The notes under the pieces: model-generated
The model's database searches: none
Told to the model about the DNA's origin: nothing
What the model saw: only the letters and a program-made list of their open reading frames with translations
Program-made: the position numbers and the translations under genes
Assembly: GCA_014859755.1 (NCBI GenBank)
Contig: JACUTO010000056.1
Location: forward strand, 1 to 8,893
Source: Candidatus Bathyarchaeota archaeon
GTDB lineage: Archaea; Thermoproteota; Bathyarchaeia; Bathyarchaeales; Bathyarchaeaceae
Length of the DNA: 8,893 nt
Reading direction: 5' to 3'
Part shown: positions 1-6,632 of the stretch, one piece after another
How positions within the stretch are numbered: position 1 is the first letter of the stretch
How the letters are laid out: each line of letters begins with the position of its first letter

Positions 1-407
1 CGCTCGACGCCTATGTCCACAAGTGATCCAGCTTCGGTTAAAGACAAAATGGCTCCTTCTCGGTATTCTCCAAGCGTTAGATCTTTTGTTCGGTTTGCTA
101 GTGGGTGGTGGGGTGTACGCAAGGGAGGGAGAACGCCCGCATAACGTAGTTCAGGTTTGATCTTGAACAACCGTTTCCGTAGGTATTGGGGCGTTTCCAT
201 GTAGGAGAGAATGGTGGCGATTAGATTGGTGTCTCGTCTTTGGTCGGTGTCGGGGAGGTCGGGAAACACGATGATTTCGTTTACGCAAAAGATGGCTGCG
301 GCTCTGCCTATCAAACTGATTTTCACGGTTTTTTCTCGAAGATGGGGAACGTCTGAAACTAGAGAAGCCGGTATGGCTATGGAAAGTTCGTAACCACGCT
401 TTTGCAT
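1..407 (-). CDS. SPOUT-superfamily RNA methyltransferase (COG2106/MTH1 family), 3' end cut by window edge
   Basis: Translating the minus strand from the ATG at 407 gives 135 residues without a stop to the window edge, so the C-terminal part is missing. The protein begins MQKRGYELSIAIPASLV and contains GRAAAIFCVNEIIVFPD (about residues 35-51), then ATILSYMETPQYLRKRLF and LRYAGVLPPLRTPHHPL. These blocks match what I remember of the Methanothermobacter MTH1 structure protein (ILTYMDTPQYLRRKVF, GILPPLRTPHHP). The family has an alpha/beta-knot fold with an OB-like insertion, which here starts near GEYREG and VDIGVE. Eukaryotic and archaeal relatives are proposed RNA uridine-N3 methyltransferases; the substrate in this organism is inference. 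The SAM-binding knot at the C-terminus lies outside the window. GGAG at about 419-424 sits about 11 bases ahead of the ATG and supports this start. It is divergent from the small gene at 510. Confidence 0.93.
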   Translation of the reverse strand, partial: MQKRGYELSIAIPASLVSDVPHLREKTVKISLIGRAAAIFCVNEIIVFPDLPDTDQRRDTNLIATILSYMETPQYLRKRLFKIKPELRYAGVLPPLRTPHHPLANRTKDLTLGEYREGAILSLTEAGSLVDIGVE

Positions 408-509
408 GATGTTGCAAACTCCTTTGCATCTAGGTTTGAGAATCTTTATTACATAACCTTTACAATCAAACTTCTACTAAAGCTTGTCAGACAACTGAGG
501 TGGATGATG
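408..509. promoter_or_regulatory. Divergent promoter region between the SPOUT methyltransferase and the 510 gene
   Basis: This 102-base gap separates two head-to-head genes. On the minus strand an A/T-rich element reading GGTTATGTAATAAAG (about 445-459) lies about 40-50 bases ahead of the methyltransferase ATG, as expected for a TATA/BRE pair with a short leader carrying the GGAG at 419-424. On the plus strand the same A/T-rich block (TTTATTACATAACC) could serve the 510 gene, whose ribosome-binding site GAGGTGG is at 497-503. The promoter elements are pattern-based inference. Confidence 0.4.
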
Positions 510-872
510 ATGGAAAAGAAGGGTCATCATTTAAGAATAGACGTTTACAGTGCCAAAGAAAGGTCTATAGAGGAACTCGCTTGGTGTGCCTTCTGCCAGG
601 AAGTGAAACCCCTCTTTTGGAAAGACGGCAAGCTGTTCTGTTACGAGATGAAATTCTATCCGAAAAGGTCACGTTTGGTTGTTATTGAAAGTTGCATAGC
701 AAGTATGCCCGCCTACAACAAAAGCGTTCGAGTTGAGGGGTCTGCTAACATACCGTCCGCAGTGCTTCCAGTGGTGAAAGCCTCAGCCGTGGCCGAAAAG
801 ATTTTGGAGCAAACCCTGAACTTGCTGGAAGAACAAAAGCCATCTAAAAGTAAGGGAAAACCCCTGCCGTGA
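510..872 (+). CDS. Small uncharacterised protein with one CxxC pair (120 aa)
   Basis: I do not recognise this protein. From the ATG at 510 it is 120 residues. An open frame extends upstream to 402, but that stretch overlaps the divergent gene's 5' end and promoter. GAGGTGG at 497-503 is best spaced for the third of three consecutive ATG codons (504, 507, 510), so 510 is preferred. The first half contains CAFCQEVKPLFWKDGKLFCYEM (CxxC at residues 28-31, another Cys about 20 later), too few cysteines in view for a full zinc ribbon. The middle is basic and beta-rich (FYPKRSRLVVIESC). The second half is an Ala/Val-rich probable helix (VVKASAVAEKILEQTLNLLEEQ) ending in a Lys/Ser/Pro tail. No signal peptide or membrane segment is visible. 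Codon use and ribosome-binding site support a real gene. It is head to head with an RNA methyltransferase, which might hint at an RNA-related job, but that is only context. Confidence 0.7.
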   Translation: MEKKGHHLRIDVYSAKERSIEELAWCAFCQEVKPLFWKDGKLFCYEMKFYPKRSRLVVIESCIASMPAYNKSVRVEGSANIPSAVLPVVKASAVAEKILEQTLNLLEEQKPSKSKGKPLP

Positions 873-929
873 ACCTTAACATCTTCGCGGGACTCAGCTG
901 AAATTTTCATCTTAGTCTGGTTTTAACCT

Positions 930-984
930 CTGTTCTTAAAAGTTTCAATATGACATAAGATGCTATAGCTAAAAGGGGCGGGAA
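930..984 (+). promoter_or_regulatory. Promoter and ribosome-binding site of PGI/PMI
   Basis: CTTAAAAG at about 935-942 is a plausible archaeal TATA element. A start of transcription about 25 bases downstream (around 965) leaves a short leader holding the purine-rich AAAAGGGGCGGGAA (971-984) just before the ATG at 985. The rest of 873-984 shows no gene. Confidence 0.4.
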
Positions 985-2097
985 ATGCGTATGGTTACAG
1001 TTTTAGACCAACCGGAAAAGGTCAAAAAAATTGACAAGAGCGACATGCTCAGTCATTTGATGAAAACCCCAGATTATTGTCGAGACGCCATAAACAGGGC
1101 TAAGCAAGTCAAAGTGCCGGAAAAAATGAAGCCTAACAACATCGTAATCGCGGGCATGGGAGGCTCCGCTATAGGAGGAGAAATCCTTCAAGACTGGCTG
1201 CGAGATGAGCTTCCAATTCCCCTAGAAGTCTGCAAAGACTACACCCTTCCAGCCTACGCAAACAAAGACACACTGTTTTTTGCAAACAGCTACTCTGGAA
1301 ACACGGAAGAAACCTTGAGCGCCTTCCTCGACGCCATACGTCGAAAATGCATGACAATCACCATAACTTCAGGAGGCCATATGCTATCGTTTTCCAAGGA
1401 ACTTCAGGTGCCCCACATAACCATACCACGCCAACTGCCTTCACGTGTCGCGATCCCCTATCTCTTCTTTTCCCTTCCCGTCCTTATGGAACGAATGGGA
1501 CTACTTCCCAGCGTAGAGGAAGAACTCCAAGAAGCAATACAAGTTCTCAAAAAGGTGGGCGAAGAAAACTCTCCCAAAATCCCGACAGAAGACAACCAAG
1601 CAAAGAAGCTGGCACTAGAGCTGGTGGAAACCATACCTATAATCTATGGATTCAGGCAATACCAATCCGTAGCCCACCGACTGAAAACCCAGTTCAACGA
1701 AAACAGCAAGGTTCCCAGCAAACACGACGTCTTCCCAGAGCTCAACCACAACGAAACCGTGGGATGGGAAGCCCCTGAACTTCTAACCAAAAACTACTCC
1801 ATCATACTCATCCGAGACCCTGGTGAGCCCCCTGAAATCAGACACAGAATCGAAACCACCAAATCTTTGGTGCTCCACAAGGCCAAGAAGGTTCTGGAAA
1901 TCCATGCGCGGGGAGAGGGAAAACTGGCGAAGATGTTCTCTGTCCTGCGTGTAGGAGACTTCGCGAGCGTTTATTTGGCTATTCTGCAAGGCGTAGACCC
2001 CACGCCAGTGAAAATCATCGACGAAGTGAAGAGAGAGCTGGGAAAGAAATTCAGCATGGTGGAAAAATTGAAGGCAGAATTAACCGCATTAAGATGA
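985..2097 (+). CDS. Bifunctional phosphoglucose/phosphomannose isomerase
   Basis: This 370-residue protein is the archaeal bifunctional isomerase of the SIS superfamily, interconverting glucose 6-phosphate and mannose 6-phosphate with fructose 6-phosphate in the cytosol. An N-terminal SIS domain carries the phosphate-binding loop IVIAGMGGSAIGGE (residues 53-66) and NSYSGNTEET (101-110). The C-terminal half carries HRLKTQFNENSK (231-242) and PELNHNETVGW (251-261). By comparison with the Pyrobaculum enzyme, whose catalytic Glu and His are 16 residues apart, Glu239 and His255 should be the catalytic pair; they are also 16 apart. Length is slightly above the roughly 300-350 usual for the family. 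ATG 985 follows GGGGCGGG; ATG 991 is an alternative start. It converges on inositol phosphate synthase, which uses glucose 6-phosphate, and the two are separated by only 23 bases. Confidence 0.95.
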   Translation: MRMVTVLDQPEKVKKIDKSDMLSHLMKTPDYCRDAINRAKQVKVPEKMKPNNIVIAGMGGSAIGGEILQDWLRDELPIPLEVCKDYTLPAYANKDTLFFANSYSGNTEETLSAFLDAIRRKCMTITITSGGHMLSFSKELQVPHITIPRQLPSRVAIPYLFFSLPVLMERMGLLPSVEEELQEAIQVLKKVGEENSPKIPTEDNQAKKLALELVETIPIIYGFRQYQSVAHRLKTQFNENSKVPSKHDVFPELNHNETVGWEAPELLTKNYSIILIRDPGEPPEIRHRIETTKSLVLHKAKKVLEIHARGEGKLAKMFSVLRVGDFASVYLAILQGVDPTPVKIIDEVKRELGKKFSMVEKLKAELTALR

Positions 2098-2116
2098 GAG
2101 AAGAGGTCAATGCGGT
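2083..2116. terminator. Inverted repeat at the convergent ends of PGI/PMI and inositol phosphate synthase
   Basis: ACCGCATT (2083-2090) pairs perfectly with AATGCGGT (2109-2116) across an 18-base loop that contains the PGI/PMI stop codon. On the minus strand the synthase stop codon is followed at once by TTTT and then this hairpin. A role as a two-way terminator or mRNA 3'-end structure fits the convergent arrangement, but archaeal terminators depend mainly on U-tracts, so the assignment is tentative. Confidence 0.45.
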
Positions 2117-2120
2117 AAAA

Positions 2121-3188
2121 TTATCGTTCCACTTTTCCGCGAATGAAACCTTCAAACATTTCCTCAGCCTTTTCCAGCGACATCGCCTGCGGTGGACGTT
2201 TAAAGGCATAAGCTGAAACGCTTAAGAGGGAACCAGCGATTCCACGATCCAAGGCGACTTTGACCGCCCGTATAACATCAAACATTACGGAGCCGGCGTT
2301 GGGAGCGTCAACAGAGTTAAGCCTCAAGTCCAGTTGCATGGGCACTCCTCCGAAATAGAGACCTTGAATCCAGAAGTAGCTGTCTCGCCGATTTCCCAAG
2401 AAATCAACATAGTCGGTGGACCCAGCTACCACAGAAGCCTTGTAGGGTAACGCTGTTTCCACAGATTTGGTTTTCACGATTCTTTTAACTTCTCTTGTCC
2501 TCTCAAGAGTGTCAAGAGATTCTGTTCCTCCACCAACATCGAGTTGATATGTCTCAGAAACTCGGACGCCCCGATCTGATAACGTCTTTAGGAGAACTTT
2601 GTGAAGAATCGTGGCCCCCACTTGGTCTGTTAGGTCGTCGCCAACTATCGGCAACCCAGCTTTTTCAAAACGTTTGGCCCAAGCGGCGTCGCTGGCTATG
2701 AAAGCTGGTGTGGCGTTGACGAAGGCGCATCCAGCTTTAAGTGCTTCTTCGGCATACCACCCAGAAGCTTTTGTGGCTCCGCTGGGAAGGAGGTTGACAA
2801 CAATCTCCGCATCGTTTTCCCTAAGCTTCTGAGCTACGTCTACGTCTGGAGAACCGTCGATCGTCACCACGTTTTTCAGAAGCTCGCCCACGCCATCTAG
2901 AGCTGGACCTTTCAAAACAGGAACATTCAAGCGGGGGACATCGGCGAATTTTAAGGTGTTGTTGGGCGGGGAGAAGACGGCTTCAGATAAGTCCTTTCCA
3001 ACCTTTCTAGCCTCGATGTCGAAGGCGGAAACGAATTCAACGTCTCGGGGATGATAGCCACCTAGAAAGAGGCGTCTCAGTCCCACCACATCCGTCTCTT
3101 TTTCTATATCTCTGTAGTGGTAAACTCCTTGAACAAGTGCTGACGCGCAGTTTCCCACGCCGACCAATGCAACTTTGATTTTGGGCAT
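2121..3188 (-). CDS. ino1: Myo-inositol-1-phosphate synthase
   Basis: This NAD-dependent synthase converts glucose 6-phosphate to 1L-myo-inositol 1-phosphate, the source of inositol for archaeal inositol phospholipids and, in some thermophiles, di-myo-inositol phosphate. The 355-residue product starts MPKIKVALVGVGNCASALVQ, a Rossmann NAD-binding loop (GVGNCASAL, residues 10-18). Family blocks follow: NATPAFIASD (158-167), GDDLTDQVGATILHK (183-197), DVGGGTESLDTLER (217-230), YFGGVPMQLDLRLNSVDAPN (278-297) and the C-terminal AYAFKRPP. An open frame begins 11 codons earlier, but those residues (LLDSERGDEV) look like untranslated leader: its DNA reads GAGAGGAGACGAGG, a strong ribosome-binding site just ahead of the ATG at 3188. 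The DVGGGTES block departs from the NxGGN seen in many relatives. Length fits archaeal and actinobacterial members rather than the roughly 530-residue eukaryotic form. Confidence 0.93.
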   Translation of the reverse strand: MPKIKVALVGVGNCASALVQGVYHYRDIEKETDVVGLRRLFLGGYHPRDVEFVSAFDIEARKVGKDLSEAVFSPPNNTLKFADVPRLNVPVLKGPALDGVGELLKNVVTIDGSPDVDVAQKLRENDAEIVVNLLPSGATKASGWYAEEALKAGCAFVNATPAFIASDAAWAKRFEKAGLPIVGDDLTDQVGATILHKVLLKTLSDRGVRVSETYQLDVGGGTESLDTLERTREVKRIVKTKSVETALPYKASVVAGSTDYVDFLGNRRDSYFWIQGLYFGGVPMQLDLRLNSVDAPNAGSVMFDVIRAVKVALDRGIAGSLLSVSAYAFKRPPQAMSLEKAEEMFEGFIRGKVER

Positions 3189-3259
3189 GACCTCGTCTCC
3201 TCTCTCAGAGTCAAGCAACAATGTTATAATAAGTTAACGCATTAACTGCCTGTTGATGA
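3189..3259. promoter_or_regulatory. Shared divergent promoter with inverted repeat (ino1 / threonine ammonia-lyase)
   Basis: TTATAATAAG (3224-3233) can be read as a TATA-like element from either strand. Toward the right it would start transcription about 25-30 bases on, close to 3257-3260, so the ammonia-lyase mRNA would be leaderless or nearly so, agreeing with the absence of a ribosome-binding site there. Toward the left it leaves a short leader with the purine-rich site ahead of ino1. A perfect inverted repeat GTTAA-CGCA-TTAAC (3233-3246) overlaps the downstream edge of the rightward promoter, a good operator position. Regulation is inferred. Confidence 0.5.
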
Positions 3260-4213
3260 ATGATGACTCTGTCTGCCGCAGAAATTTTGAAGGCGAGGAA
3301 GAATCTAGAAGGGGTAATTTACCGTACGCCTCTAACGTATTCCAAAAAGCTTAGCGAGATAAGCGGCGCAGAAGTATACTTGAAATGGGAAAACCTGCAA
3401 AAAACAGGGTCCTTCAAGATTCGAGGAGCCTACAACAAAATCAGCTCGCTGACGCCAGAAGAACACAGTAAAGGGGTTATCACAGCCTCAGCTGGAAACC
3501 ACGCTCTGGCCGTGGCTCTCGTAGCCAAAATGATGAACCTAAAGGCTATTGTTGTCGTGCCTGAGAACGCTCCTAAGATAAAGGTGGAGCAGTGTAGAGC
3601 GCTTGGAGCTGAGGTGGTGCTTAAAGGAGCCAACTACGACGAATCTGTGACCTACTGTAAGACGATGGTTTCAGAGACTGGGGCGACCTACATTCCTTCC
3701 TTCGAAGACTACAAGGTCATAGCTGGTCAAGGAACCATCGGCTGTGAAATCTTGGAAGAAATGCCTGACACGAACGTGATCCTAGTTCCTGTTGGAGGCG
3801 GAAGTTTGATCTCTGGGATAGCCATTTGGGCCAAGACCGTTAATCCCAATATAAGGGTTGTAGGAGTTCAGTCAACCTCTGCCTGCACCATGTATGAATG
3901 CTTTAAGACCAAGAAAATCGTTGAGGTTCCTGTTCCGCCCACCATAGCCGACGGACTCGCCGGAGGAATCTCCCAAATGACTCTAGACCTTGCCTTAAAA
4001 TACGTTGATGAGATGGTTTTGGCGAAGGAGGAAGAGTTGAAGAAGGCAATCCTCTGGGTTCTTAAGAATGAACGTCAAGTTGTGGAAGGAGCTGGAATAG
4101 TGGGACCCGCAGCCATTCTGCAAGGAAAGATTGGGTTTAAGCCAAGCGAGAGGGTTGTCGTGGTGATCTCGGGCGGCAACATCGACATGGAGCTTTTAAA
4201 TCTGCCTGAATGA
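3260..4213 (+). CDS. ilvA: Threonine ammonia-lyase (threonine dehydratase), PLP fold type II, without ACT domain
   Basis: The 317-residue protein matches the PLP-dependent threonine/serine dehydratase family, which deaminates threonine to 2-oxobutyrate (or serine to pyruvate). WENLQKTGSFKIRGAYN (residues 43-59) holds the Schiff-base lysine, Lys53. SAGNHA (77-82) is the substrate loop, VPVGGGSLISGIA (176-188) the phosphate-binding glycine loop, and VVISGGNID (301-309) supplies the serine expected to contact the pyridine nitrogen. The protein ends right after the catalytic domain, so the C-terminal ACT regulatory domain that gives isoleucine feedback inhibition is absent. It resembles the short catabolic (TdcB-like) or serine-racemase-like form, so the biosynthetic symbol is uncertain. 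Two adjacent ATG codons (3260, 3263) are both possible starts. The zinc-ribbon gene follows within 40 bases and may be co-transcribed. Confidence 0.9.
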   Translation: MMTLSAAEILKARKNLEGVIYRTPLTYSKKLSEISGAEVYLKWENLQKTGSFKIRGAYNKISSLTPEEHSKGVITASAGNHALAVALVAKMMNLKAIVVVPENAPKIKVEQCRALGAEVVLKGANYDESVTYCKTMVSETGATYIPSFEDYKVIAGQGTIGCEILEEMPDTNVILVPVGGGSLISGIAIWAKTVNPNIRVVGVQSTSACTMYECFKTKKIVEVPVPPTIADGLAGGISQMTLDLALKYVDEMVLAKEEELKKAILWVLKNERQVVEGAGIVGPAAILQGKIGFKPSERVVVVISGGNIDMELLNLPE

Positions 4214-4251
4214 ACACTTCCTGTTAAAGGTTGATGAGGAGAGCTTTAATC

Positions 4252-4491
4252 ATGAGCGAAAGAGGCTGGTTAGATGTTTCTGTCTTCCGATGTCCGCGAT
4301 GTGGACGATGCTACGTGGATGCCTCGTGGTACGTTGTTGAATTGGAGTCAGACATTGAATGTGGGAGTTGTCGTGAGGTTTTCAACACCAAAAACCATGT
4401 GACAGATCGCGTGATGCTTGAGTTCAAAATTGATGCGGAAGGAAAAGTTCTGGAAGCTGAAGTAGCCGAACATATCCCTCTTGGCGGCTAA
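4252..4491 (+). CDS. Small zinc-ribbon protein of unknown function (79 aa)
   Basis: The ATG at 4252 is preferred because GAGGAGAG (4236-4243) lies about 8-9 bases ahead; the frame stays open a few codons further to a TTG at 4231, but that would place the ribosome-binding site inside the gene. The product begins MSERGWLDVSVFRCPRCGRCY and has a second knuckle ECGSC about 25 residues later, giving a CxxC...CxxC treble-clef or zinc-ribbon pattern. The C-terminal half (DRVMLEFKIDAEGKVLEAEV) looks like beta strands. There is no signal peptide or membrane segment. The function cannot be told from sequence; such mini-proteins often act in transcription, translation or protein handling. It lies 38 bases after the ammonia-lyase and ends 13 bases from the convergent JAMM gene. 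Confidence 0.75.
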   Translation: MSERGWLDVSVFRCPRCGRCYVDASWYVVELESDIECGSCREVFNTKNHVTDRVMLEFKIDAEGKVLEAEVAEHIPLGG

Positions 4492-4504
4492 TGGGAAAAC
4501 AGCG

Positions 4505-4897
4505 TCAAACGACCTCGTATTGCAGCGTTTTTCCTTCTCGGTCAAATATTGCTATGTTCTTTTCTGACTGGTATGGATAAGCAGTTATGACCATTATTCT
4601 GCCATAAATCTTGTTTAAGTCTGTGACGGAAGGGCGCAGAGCGCCTGACGGGTGGGAATGGGCGACTCCCATGATGGAGAAATCGATTGGAAGCGTGTGT
4701 AAGGGAAAAGTGGAAAAGGTGTTTCCGTGGGTTGCCAACGGCGGTATCTGCGTATCGTTGACCACGATTGTGTGTTTGTCAACTTTTCCTTTTAAAAGAA
4801 GGATAGCTTCTCTGGGATGAAGCATCTGCGCATAACTCAAAATGCTGTCTACAACCGCCCGTTCAATCAAGACTGCTTTGTCCAAATTTGAGACCAC
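4505..4897 (-). CDS. JAMM/MPN+ metalloprotease (Mov34/PAD-1 family)
   Basis: The 130-residue protein carries a complete JAMM signature: Glu30 (HPREAIL) followed by HSHPSGALRPSVTD with His80, His82, Ser90 and Asp93, the zinc ligands and catalytic residues of the Rpn11/AfJAMM family. In archaea, characterised stand-alone relatives remove small archaeal modifier proteins (SAMPs) from targets or process them; that role here is by family only. Length is typical of a bare JAMM domain, with no added domain. Translation must start at GTG 4897, since a stop lies five codons upstream and the next in-frame start would trim only four residues. No clear ribosome-binding site is present, consistent with a leaderless mRNA from the A/T-rich element at about 4919-4932. 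It is divergent from glycyl-tRNA synthetase and convergent with the zinc-ribbon gene. Confidence 0.9.
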   Translation of the reverse strand: MVSNLDKAVLIERAVVDSILSYAQMLHPREAILLLKGKVDKHTIVVNDTQIPPLATHGNTFSTFPLHTLPIDFSIMGVAHSHPSGALRPSVTDLNKIYGRIMVITAYPYQSEKNIAIFDREGKTLQYEVV

Positions 4898-4983
4898 CCA
4901 AAGTTCTTTGCGTCATACACTTTATTATTGAGTAATACCTTAAGTCTGTAAAAATCCTTATTGAATGTGGAGCGGAAAAGTTC
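4898..4983. promoter_or_regulatory. Divergent promoter region between JAMM protease and glycyl-tRNA synthetase
   Basis: TTTATTATTGAGTAATA (about 4921-4937) is A/T-rich on both strands. On the minus strand CAATAATAAAG lies about 25-30 bases ahead of the JAMM GTG, the geometry of a leaderless transcript. On the plus strand the same block would yield a short leader with GTGGAG (4967-4972) ahead of the synthetase GTG at 4984. Inference from spacing only. Confidence 0.4.
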
Positions 4984-6525
4984 GTGAAATCCAAAGACAA
5001 GTTTGAGATCATCAGCGAAATGGCAAAGCGTCGAGGCTTCTTTTGGCCTTCTTATGAGATATACGGAGGCGTCGGTGGCTTCATAACCTTCGGTCCGTTG
5101 GGCTCCATACTGAAAAGAAGAATCGAAGACAAGTTTCGAAATTTCTACATTCGACCCCTCGGCATCCTTGAAATCGAATCGTCGGTAATCATGCCAGGAA
5201 AGGTGTTTGAAGCCTCTGGCCATGTAGATCATTTTAAGGAACCTATAGTTGAATGCCTCAAATGCAAACGAAAGTTTCGAGCCGACCACCTACTTCAAGA
5301 GTTTGCAGGGATGAGCGATACAGAAACCGAGAAACTAACTCTTCAAGAGTTGATGAACGAAATCAAAAAACGAAACATCCACTGCCCAGAATGCGGCGGA
5401 GACTTCGGCAAGACTGAACAATTTATGACCATGTTCACCACCACAATTGGACCCTATTCCGAAGCCACCGGTTACGGTCGTCCCGAGGCAGCCCAAGGAA
5501 TCTTCGTGGAATTCAAGCGCATCTACGAAAGTGCTCGGGGAAGGTTTCCCTTCGGAGTTGTTCAAATCGGCCACGCCCTGAGAAACGAGATTTCTCCCAG
5601 GCAGGGTCCGATAAGGCTGAGGGAATTCACGATCATCGACATCGAGTTCTTTTTGGACCCCGAAGACCTCCGTTGCCCATTGCTGAAAGAGGTAGAAAAC
5701 GACACGTTGAAGTTAATAATAGCGGAAAACAAGTTGAAGGGTATAAAGGAGCCCATAGAAGTCACGGTTAAGCAAGCCTTAAACAAAGCCTACATAAAGG
5801 CGGAGTGGCAGGCCTTTTTCATGGCTTTAGCCAAACGTTTTCTTGTGGAACTTGGAGTGCCAGAAGATAAGCAGCGTTTCATTGAAAAATTAGAATGGGA
5901 AAGGGCTCATTATTCTGTGCAGGGCTTTGATCAAGAGGTATACTTGGAACGGTGGGGTTGGGTGGAGGTTTCAGGTCACAACTACCGGACAGACTACGAT
6001 CTAAGTCGCCACATGCAGTTCAGCGGCGTGGACATGAAAGTCTTTAAAGAGGCAGAAAAGGGGGGAAGGAGATTTATCCCCCACGTGGTTGAACCTAGTT
6101 TCGGATCAGATCGGTTAGTTTACATCGCCCTAGAGTATGCCTACAAAACCAAAAAGAACCGAACCTTGTTAAGTCTCTCGCGCGAACTTGCACCCATACA
6201 GGTTGGCGTTTTCCCTTTGGTAAGCAAGGATGGCTTACCTGAAAAGGCGAAGGAGGTTTATCAAATGCTGATTAGGGAGGGCTTCACAGTGGAATGGGAT
6301 GAGTCAGGGTCCATTGGAAGACGGTATGCGCGAGCCGATGAGGTGGGCACTCCGTTAGGAGTAACCATCGACTATCAAACCCTTGAAAATGGCACGGTGA
6401 CTATACGTGACCGCGACACTTGGAGGCAAGTTAGAAGCAAAATTGAGGAGCTTCCGGAGCTGCTTCACGCCTACTTTCGTCGTAAGATAGACTTCGAGGA
6501 CTTGGGGCAACTGATCAAGCGTTAA
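4984..6525 (+). CDS. glyS: Glycyl-tRNA synthetase, dimeric class II type
   Basis: This cytosolic enzyme charges tRNA-Gly with glycine. The 513-residue protein shows the archaeal/eukaryotic-type alpha2 layout. Near the N-terminus are GFFWPSYEIYGGVGGFITFG (residues 18-37) and the motif 1 helix (PLGSILKRRIEDKF). CLKC (91-94) and CPEC (134-137) form a probable zinc-binding pair within the insertion. Motif 2 is RNEISPRQGPIRLREFTIID (200-219) and motif 3 is EPSFGSDRLVYIALEYAY (370-387). A C-terminal anticodon-binding domain starts near LAPIQVGVFPL (402-412) and includes RYARADEVGTPLGVTID. It is somewhat shorter than many archaeal homologues, but all catalytic motifs are present and I see no frameshift. 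The start is GTG, with GTGGAG about 11 bases ahead, and no in-frame ATG nearby explains the N-terminus better. Confidence 0.97.
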   Translation: MKSKDKFEIISEMAKRRGFFWPSYEIYGGVGGFITFGPLGSILKRRIEDKFRNFYIRPLGILEIESSVIMPGKVFEASGHVDHFKEPIVECLKCKRKFRADHLLQEFAGMSDTETEKLTLQELMNEIKKRNIHCPECGGDFGKTEQFMTMFTTTIGPYSEATGYGRPEAAQGIFVEFKRIYESARGRFPFGVVQIGHALRNEISPRQGPIRLREFTIIDIEFFLDPEDLRCPLLKEVENDTLKLIIAENKLKGIKEPIEVTVKQALNKAYIKAEWQAFFMALAKRFLVELGVPEDKQRFIEKLEWERAHYSVQGFDQEVYLERWGWVEVSGHNYRTDYDLSRHMQFSGVDMKVFKEAEKGGRRFIPHVVEPSFGSDRLVYIALEYAYKTKKNRTLLSLSRELAPIQVGVFPLVSKDGLPEKAKEVYQMLIREGFTVEWDESGSIGRRYARADEVGTPLGVTIDYQTLENGTVTIRDRDTWRQVRSKIEELPELLHAYFRRKIDFEDLGQLIKR

Positions 6526-6632
6526 AAGTTAATCGTAACCATAAACGAGAGCCCTTCTCTTTCGCTACCTTTTTTAAGACTATGTCCCATTCTATTGCAG
6601 GTGAAAACAAAGACTTTCGCGGGGCGGAGACG
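6526..6632 (+). promoter_or_regulatory. Terminator/promoter gap before the PhoU-like gene
   Basis: After the synthetase stop a small inverted repeat (GAGA...TCTC, 6547-6561) is followed by a T-rich run CCTTTTTTAAG (6568-6578). The T-run could end the synthetase transcript. The same TTTTTTAAG also resembles a TATA element that would start a transcript near 6603-6608, downstream of the ATG at 6582; this argues that the ATG at 6633, behind GGGGCGGAG, is the true start of the next gene. Confidence 0.35.

Noticed and set aside
151..429. Minus-strand Arg/Ser/His-rich 92-residue frame and a plus-strand 60-residue frame at 211-393
   Set aside because: Both are shadows of the real SPOUT methyltransferase frame on the minus strand, which has strong family motifs.
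402..503. N-terminal extension of the 510 gene back to an ATG at 402
   Set aside because: It would overlap the divergent methyltransferase start and its promoter, and the strong GAGGTGG site points to ATG 510.
4867..5289. Long minus-strand frame of 140 residues over the synthetase 5' end
   Set aside because: It lies opposite the well-supported glycyl-tRNA synthetase and has no family features.
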